A DNA stretch of 18,873 bases, taken from positions 986 through 19,858 of the forward strand of contig PKWH01000195.1 in assembly GCA_003131985.1 (NCBI GenBank), written 5' to 3'. Within the stretch, counting starts at the first letter, position 1. Every line of letters begins with the position of its first letter. Below the pieces are notes generated by a model that was not told where the DNA came from, did not search any database, and worked only from the letters and a program-made list of their open reading frames with translations. The translations under genes and the position numbers were made by a program. This DNA is from Acidobacteriota bacterium (GTDB taxonomy: Bacteria > Acidobacteriota > Terriglobia > Acidiferrales > UBA7541). Below are positions 14,830 to 18,873 of this stretch, one piece after another.

Positions 14830-14999
14830 GCAGCAGATTTCCACGCCGCCGCTGCCATCGCCCAAAGCTCCGCTTGCATAGGGACCGTAGGGCGCGCGAC
14901 GGCAAGGAAGGTGGGCAATCGCCTTAAAACACAAACTACAACCCGGCGGGGCTGCAGCACGGCTTCTGAAATGCCGCAGCTCTGTCCGGCTAATCATCC

Positions 15000-15380
15000 T
15001 CAACTGCTGCTCAAACTGTAAACCAGCAGCGCGAGGACGATCAGGGTGATCCCGACGTACATCCAATCCTTCTCCAAAGCGAATCCGATCACCGAAAACG
15101 CCACACGCGCCACCGGTGTAGCGATCAACAGCAGCAGCCCCAGTTGAATTAATCCGCGCGCATCCAGCCTTATCGCTTCGCGAATAATTTTGCGCGGATA
15201 TCGCAGGCCGCCCGGCTCCCCGTGAAACGCTTTGTAATCCGGCTTCGCAGCACCGGACTGAGTCAAATAGTGGATTCCGCCTGCGAGCACCCACGCAGCC
15301 GCGAAGATTACGCCGAAGCGCAACAGTCTTCCCATCATTACTTCGAAACGCTTGTCGCCCCACGCTTGGCTTTGTGCCAC
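15000..15380 (-). CDS. DUF1634 family membrane protein, partner of the TSUP permease
   Basis: The product has 126 residues with three hydrophobic helices, at about residues 20-40, 78-98 and 103-122 (MYVGITLIVLALLVYSL near the end). The pattern FEVMMGRLLRFGVIFAAAWVLAGGI is typical of DUF1634 proteins. These small membrane proteins are commonly found directly beside sulfite-exporter/TSUP permeases, as here: the gene begins 3 nt after the TSUP stop, so co-translation is likely. The start is read as GTG at 15378-15380; an ATG at 15336-15338 (MMGRLL) is an alternative. A subunit or stabiliser role is inferred from the pairing only. Confidence 0.85.
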   Translation of the reverse strand: MAQSQAWGDKRFEVMMGRLLRFGVIFAAAWVLAGGIHYLTQSGAAKPDYKAFHGEPGGLRYPRKIIREAIRLDARGLIQLGLLLLIATPVARVAFSVIGFALEKDWMYVGITLIVLALLVYSLSSS

Positions 15381-15383
15381 GGT

Positions 15384-16220
15384 CTAAAAAGATCCTTTCA
15401 CGCCCTTAAAAATCATTTGGAATGCCAGCGCCGCGATCACCACGCTGAAAACCAACCTCAACGTTCGTACTTTCGCACCCGGCAGAATTCTTGCGCCGAT
15501 CAGCGCACCGGCCAGCACGCCCAGCATTACCGGCATCGCTATTCCAGGGTCTATGTATCCTCGATGCAGGTAAATCCCCGCGCTGGCCGCCGCTGTCACC
15601 CCGATCATGAAATTGCTCGTTGTCGTGGACACCTTGAACGGAATGCGCATGGCCTGGTCCATCGCCAGCACTTTCACCGCACCCGAGCCAATTCCCAGCA
15701 GTCCCGAAAGAACGCCTGCTACATACATCAGGCCAAAGCCCGCGGGAACATGGCGAACGCGGTAAGACTTCTCTCCTCCGTCCGCTGGGTAGCTCCCGTC
15801 AAATTTCAGAAGTGTGGCATAACGGTCCGGCGGTTCATCAGTAAGCAAATCTTTCGGCGGCTTATTTGCAGAGTAAGCGGAATACAAAAGGACGACTCCG
15901 AAAATAATCGCAATCGCGCTGGTGGGAGTGCTCGCGGCCAGGTACGCACCCGTGATCGCGCCAATGGTAGTGGCGATTTCCAAAAACATTCCGACGCGCA
16001 TGTTCGAGAAGCCTTCCTTCAGATACGCGGCGGCGGCTCCCGAGGATGTCGCGATTACTGAAACGAGAGAAGCTCCAATGGCGTAGCGAATGTCCACGCC
16101 AAACGCCAGTGTCAGCAGCGGAACAATCACGACTCCGCCGCCCAGCCCCGTCAGCGCGCCGATCATTCCGGCGACAAGCGATCCAATTGCAATCAGAATT
16201 GTAAATTCGAAAGTGCTCAC
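15384..16220 (-). CDS. TSUP (TauE/SafE) family membrane permease
   Basis: The product has 278 residues with about eight hydrophobic helices. The family motifs are present in both halves: IGALTGLGGGVVIVPLLTLAFG near the N-terminus and SGLLGIGSGAVKVLAMDQAM in the second half, followed by STTTSNFMIGVTAAASAG. TSUP proteins export or import sulfur compounds such as sulfite, sulfoacetate or thiosulfate through the inner membrane. The substrate is not fixed by the sequence. The start is GTG at 16218-16220, with no clear Shine-Dalgarno. A perfect 14-bp palindrome (16253-16266) lies 33 nt upstream, in the gap after mlaD, and may be its operator. The DUF1634 gene follows after 3 nt. Confidence 0.92.
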   Translation of the reverse strand: MSTFEFTILIAIGSLVAGMIGALTGLGGGVVIVPLLTLAFGVDIRYAIGASLVSVIATSSGAAAAYLKEGFSNMRVGMFLEIATTIGAITGAYLAASTPTSAIAIIFGVVLLYSAYSANKPPKDLLTDEPPDRYATLLKFDGSYPADGGEKSYRVRHVPAGFGLMYVAGVLSGLLGIGSGAVKVLAMDQAMRIPFKVSTTTSNFMIGVTAAASAGIYLHRGYIDPGIAMPVMLGVLAGALIGARILPGAKVRTLRLVFSVVIAALAFQMIFKGVKGSF

Positions 16221-16252
16221 GAAATAGCTTCGGTTAACAGTTTAATGGCTAC

Positions 16253-16266
16253 TCGTCACGTGACGA
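16253..16266. promoter_or_regulatory. Perfect 14-bp palindrome before the TSUP gene (candidate operator)
   Basis: TCGTCACGTGACGA is its own reverse complement over 14 bp. It lies between the mlaD stop and the TSUP start, 32 nt before the GTG. It has no loop, so a terminator is unlikely. The regulator is not known. Confidence 0.45.
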
Positions 16267-16272
16267 CGCTAT

Positions 16273-17346
16273 CTAAAACACCGCAAGTTTTACGTGCAGG
16301 AACTTTTTCGGGTCCTTTCGGAAATCGTTGACCATCAGACGCAGGTCGCTCGTCAGCCCGGTCATGTTGTCGTACAGCTTCGGATCGTTGAAGAATTTGC
16401 CCGCAGTGCCTTCATTCGAATTCAATTTCGCCGAGGCGTCTCGGACGTTGGCGGATGCGTCTCGCAAATTGTTGTAAAGCGCGTCATCGTGCAGCGCCTT
16501 GCCGAGCGTGCCCTTGCCCGCCCGCACGTCGTCCAACACTCCGTTGCCCTTGTCCATGAAAGTTTTTGCGCTGTCATACATAGCGGGATCGTAAACCAGC
16601 CTGCCGATCGTACCTTTCTGTTGCTGGACGGCAACCACCACATCATCGACGTGTCCCAGCGCCGCGCTGGCCTTATTGTAAAACTCGTCCGAAGATGCAA
16701 GTTTGCCGATCGTTCCCTGCCCCTGCTGAATCGAGGTCGTCATCGCGTCCAACCGCGTTGCTGTGTCATCCAGATGCCTATAAAACGACGGATCGTTCAT
16801 AAACAGTCCCAGCGTACCTTGCCCGTGCTGGACCTTAGCGACGATGCCGCGCAAGTCATCCGAAAGAGTACTCAAGTTTTGCATCAATTCAGCGCCTCGC
16901 TCCACCAGTGCTTTCATAGCCGCTTCTTCCTTGCCCGGGATGATGCCGTTGTTGGGAAGCGCAGTTCCGGTCAAACCGCGCGAGACGGTGACGTAGCGAT
17001 TACCCAACAATCCTTCCGTTATCAAACTCGCGTCCGAATCGGTGCGAATCGACTCCTGGAATTTCTTGTCAATCCGCAAGACGAGCTCGATGTTGTGCAT
17101 GCGATCCTGAGGATGCGCCGTAAGCTTGATCGTCTCCACGTTGCCGATTTCCACGCCATCCAGGCGCACCGGTGCGCCCGTCGTTACTCCTTCCACTTCG
17201 GGCAGGTACGTGATCAGACGGTACTTCGGCCCAAGGATTCCCGCGCCGGTAACGTAGAAAATCGCCACGGCCATAATGAACAAGCCGGCAAGCACGAATA
17301 ATCCCACTCGAAGCTCCGCCCACGTCAATTGTTTGCGTTGCGCCAT
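16273..17346 (-). CDS. mlaD: MCE-domain lipid-binding protein (MlaD-like) with C-terminal 34-residue repeats
   Basis: The product has 357 residues. A cytoplasmic start and one membrane helix (about 14-34) are followed by an MCE domain (about 38-123: YRLITYLPEVEGVTTGAPVR, LDGVEIGNVETIKL, then LLGNRYVTVSRG). MlaD rings hold phospholipids in the periplasm and sit on the MlaE/MlaF ABC complex. The C-terminus (about 170-335) has five copies of a GTxGxxxxDxxxY motif whose glycines fall at 177, 211, 245, 279 and 313, exactly 34 residues apart. These probably form a helical needle or barrel extension. AGGAGGT before the ATG at 17346 supports the start. It follows mlaF by 32 nt in the same operon. Confidence 0.92.
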   Translation of the reverse strand: MAQRKQLTWAELRVGLFVLAGLFIMAVAIFYVTGAGILGPKYRLITYLPEVEGVTTGAPVRLDGVEIGNVETIKLTAHPQDRMHNIELVLRIDKKFQESIRTDSDASLITEGLLGNRYVTVSRGLTGTALPNNGIIPGKEEAAMKALVERGAELMQNLSTLSDDLRGIVAKVQHGQGTLGLFMNDPSFYRHLDDTATRLDAMTTSIQQGQGTIGKLASSDEFYNKASAALGHVDDVVVAVQQQKGTIGRLVYDPAMYDSAKTFMDKGNGVLDDVRAGKGTLGKALHDDALYNNLRDASANVRDASAKLNSNEGTAGKFFNDPKLYDNMTGLTSDLRLMVNDFRKDPKKFLHVKLAVF

Positions 17347-17378
17347 CGCCTTACCTCCTCAGAGATCTGCTTGAAATG

Positions 17379-18314
17379 CTATTCCGCTGAAGCCAGAAAT
17401 TCTTTCAGGTACTGGTCCGACGAATGCAACAATTCGTCCGCTGCACCTTCGAAATAAATCTTCCCGCTGCGAAGCACCAGGACGTTCGTCGGAGGAACCG
17501 CGGGACTCTCTTGGCCGGGCGCCGGCGCATCTTGTTTGCCCAGTCCCGCGCTTCCGCCGGCGGAAATCTGCGGCGGGCGCGCGGCATTCTTTTTATCGCG
17601 CACGATCTCTCCCGTCTTTTTGTCGAAACGAAAGTTCGCTAAACCGAAAGCGTCCTGTACGCGTTGGGTAGCGAGAAGCGAAGTTACGCCTTGCGAATCG
17701 CGCCCGCGCAGGATTAGCGTGATGATGGTCTGGCAAGTCACCGGGTCGAGGCCAGCGGTCGGCGAATCGTAAAAGACGAGCGGCGGCCGGTCCACCAGGG
17801 CGCGCGCGATCGAAACACGCCTCCTCATGCCGCCCGAAAGCTCTCCGGGATATTTTTCGATGGAGGGCTCCATTTCAACAAAGCGCAACACCTCGCGCAC
17901 GCGCGTTTCGATTTCGGATTCATCAACTTTTTCTTCATCCAAGCGAAAGGAAACGTTCTCGGCAACAGTCATCGAATCGAAGAGCGCGCCTTCTTGAAAT
18001 ACAAATCCGATGTGCCGCCGAAAGTTCAGCAATTCCTTTTCCGGCATTTCGCCGATGTTTTGCCCCATCACCGCGACGTTACCGGCATCGGGCCGAAGAA
18101 GCCCCGCCGCCAGTTTCATAAGCAGAGTCTTTCCGGAGCCGCCTTCACCCAGCAGTATTTTTGTCTCTCCCGGCCACACGTCGAAGGACACCCCGCGGAG
18201 AACATCACCTTCCTCAAAACCGAGGTGAATATCCTTGAAGGAGACGAGCGGTGCGCCGGGGACGGGTTCGCTGAATTGGTCAACTGGAGCGGCAAGCCGA
18301 CCTACGGGCGTCAT
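17379..18314 (-). CDS. mlaF: MlaF-like ABC ATPase with altered catalytic residues and a Pro-rich insert
   Basis: The product has 311 residues. It has Walker A GEGGSGKT (56-63), Q-loop Q107 (VFQEGALFDSM), signature LSGGM (159-163) and Walker B region LVFYDSPTAGLDP (179-191). It normally powers lipid movement through MlaE. Two usual catalytic residues differ: the Glu after the Walker B Asp is Ser184, and the switch His lies in an ATQR context, where Gln217 replaces it. Between the core and the last strand (VLVLRSGKIYFEGAADELL) is a Pro/Ala/Gly-rich insert (about 232-276) not found in short MlaF proteins. TATAAT directly upstream places the transcript start on the ATG. It sits between mlaE (77 nt) and mlaD (32 nt). 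Confidence 0.9.
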   Translation of the reverse strand: MTPVGRLAAPVDQFSEPVPGAPLVSFKDIHLGFEEGDVLRGVSFDVWPGETKILLGEGGSGKTLLMKLAAGLLRPDAGNVAVMGQNIGEMPEKELLNFRRHIGFVFQEGALFDSMTVAENVSFRLDEEKVDESEIETRVREVLRFVEMEPSIEKYPGELSGGMRRRVSIARALVDRPPLVFYDSPTAGLDPVTCQTIITLILRGRDSQGVTSLLATQRVQDAFGLANFRFDKKTGEIVRDKKNAARPPQISAGGSAGLGKQDAPAPGQESPAVPPTNVLVLRSGKIYFEGAADELLHSSDQYLKEFLASAE

Positions 18315-18326
18315 GCCGAGATTATA
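18315..18326 (-). promoter_or_regulatory. Candidate -10 box internal to the mla genes, start at the mlaF ATG
   Basis: TATAAT (18326-18321), matching the consensus at all six positions, is followed 7 nt later by the A of the mlaF ATG at 18314, with no Shine-Dalgarno. This predicts a leaderless mlaF transcript separate from mlaE. No good -35 hexamer is present at 16-18 nt, so the site is uncertain. Confidence 0.4.
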
Positions 18327-18390
18327 GATGCAAAACGCGATTTTCTAGCGTTGGCCTGGCTGGAAACATTTCGGATTGCGCAAGCGGGCA

Positions 18391-18873
18391 CTACTTGTTA
18401 AACGCCCATAGCAGAATGCGGGTGATGAACGTATCCACCACCAGCAAAATAACCGAGGAGACCACCACTGCGGAAGTTGTGGCACGACCCACTCCCTGCG
18501 TGCCGCCTTTCACGCGGAGTCCCATAAAGCATGCGACCGTCGAAATGATGAAAGCGAAAATGAAAGGCTTCAGAAGGCCTTGCACCAAGTCGCCGAAATC
18601 CAAAGCGTGGATGGCGCGGGTCCAGAATTGCACGGGGCCCAGCCGCAAAGTGAAATAGGCCACCAAAAATCCACCAACCAAGCCTACAAAATCGGAGACG
18701 GCGGTGAGTAGCGGCAGCATCAGCACAGTAGCGACAACGCGCGGCGTCATCAACTTTCGAATTGGATCGGTGCCCAATGCGCGCATGGCGTCCACTTGCT
18801 CGGTTACCACCATCGAACCAATTTCCGAAGCAATCCCCGACGCATTCCGGCCCGCCACCAGAAGCGCCGTGAT
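18391..18873 (-). CDS. mlaE: MlaE-family lipid ABC transporter permease, partial
   Basis: 160 codons plus a stop are visible; the gene continues past the window end, so the first in-frame GTG (18858) is not the true start. The segment GIASEIGSMVVTEQVDAMRALGTDP is the hallmark of the MlaE permease family, followed by LMTPRVVATVLMLPLLTAVSD and further membrane helices, and the C-terminal SAVVVSSVILLVVDTFITRI. MlaE dimers form the membrane part of the phospholipid transporter with MlaF and MlaD. The order mlaE-mlaF-mlaD is preserved, so this is a complete core transporter apart from the missing upstream part. No MlaB or MlaC gene is in the window. Confidence 0.94.
   Translation of the reverse strand: MTALLVAGRNASGIASEIGSMVVTEQVDAMRALGTDPIRKLMTPRVVATVLMLPLLTAVSDFVGLVGGFLVAYFTLRLGPVQFWTRAIHALDFGDLVQGLLKPFIFAFIISTVACFMGLRVKGGTQGVGRATTSAVVVSSVILLVVDTFITRILLWAFNK

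Noticed and set aside
14387..15363. Minus-strand frames 14387-14905 and 14596-15363
   Set aside because: Arg/Ser-rich translations without motifs, overlapping the DUF1634 gene and the Cys-rich frame; typical of open frames in GC-rich DNA.
16294..17301. Long plus-strand frame of 335 codons opposite mlaD
   Set aside because: It is the shadow of a gene with clear MCE domain and repeats; the translation is His/Arg/Val-rich with no known domain.
1..18873. tRNA, rRNA, CRISPR arrays, insertion sequences or prophage genes
   Set aside because: Looked for by eye on both strands; no T-loop/acceptor pairing, regular repeat-spacer pattern, transposase or phage motif was found. A covariance-model search could still reveal small RNAs.

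Overview
The window reads as a chromosomal fragment of an Acidobacteriota genome, most likely Terriglobia (subdivision 1). The main clue is an 818-aa duplicated FtsX/MacB-type permease at 10069-12525 (minus) that matches the 'acidobacterial duplicated orphan permease' family. The even, moderately GC-rich composition, the SpoIIAA/PilZ/bactofilin/XRE gene set and several conserved-looking proteins with no recognisable domain fit the same source. I see no IS element, phage gene, CRISPR array, rRNA or tRNA. All taxonomic and family calls are made by eye.

Layout. 1-711 (minus): start of an ABC exporter cut by the window edge. 874-1314 (plus): small Lys-rich/acidic 'diblock' protein. 1490-3016 (minus): bactofilin, STAS anti-anti-sigma factor and PilZ protein, separately spaced. 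3316-4134 (plus): XRE regulator with a degenerate S24/LexA-like domain. Convergent to it, 4043-5880 (minus) is a compact operon of three proteins I cannot name, led by a 7-TM protein. Just upstream at 5953-6105 is a 50-codon secreted-peptide gene with a strong Shine-Dalgarno and a perfect hairpin after it. 6447-7322 (plus): membrane diguanylate cyclase; 7514-7942: small XRE regulator; 8125-9420: ispG (isoprenoid MEP pathway). 9497-12525 (minus): duplicated permease plus a coupled one-TM protein. 12755-14113 (plus): LplT-like MFS transporter. 14572-14829 (plus): small cysteine-rich protein. 15000-16220 (minus): TSUP permease plus DUF1634 protein. 16273-18873 (minus): mlaE-mlaF-mlaD lipid-transport genes, mlaE cut by the window edge.

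How the genes work together. mlaE-F-D form one lipid-transport unit, and TSUP/DUF1634 form one export unit. The c-di-GMP maker (GGDEF) and a c-di-GMP receptor (PilZ) lie in one neighbourhood with bactofilin and STAS genes, but no shared operon is visible. The most intriguing block is 3316-6105: a signal-peptide-bearing small peptide, a 7-TM protein, two unknown proteins and an XRE regulator. This could be a peptide/receptor/regulator cassette, but that is a hypothesis.

Other notable signals are an MlaF-type ATPase lacking the catalytic Glu and switch His, an MlaD with five repeats of exactly 34 residues, promoters placed so that translation would start without a leader (874, 18314, perhaps 8125), and two perfect palindromes (2038-2056 and 16253-16266) in front of genes.
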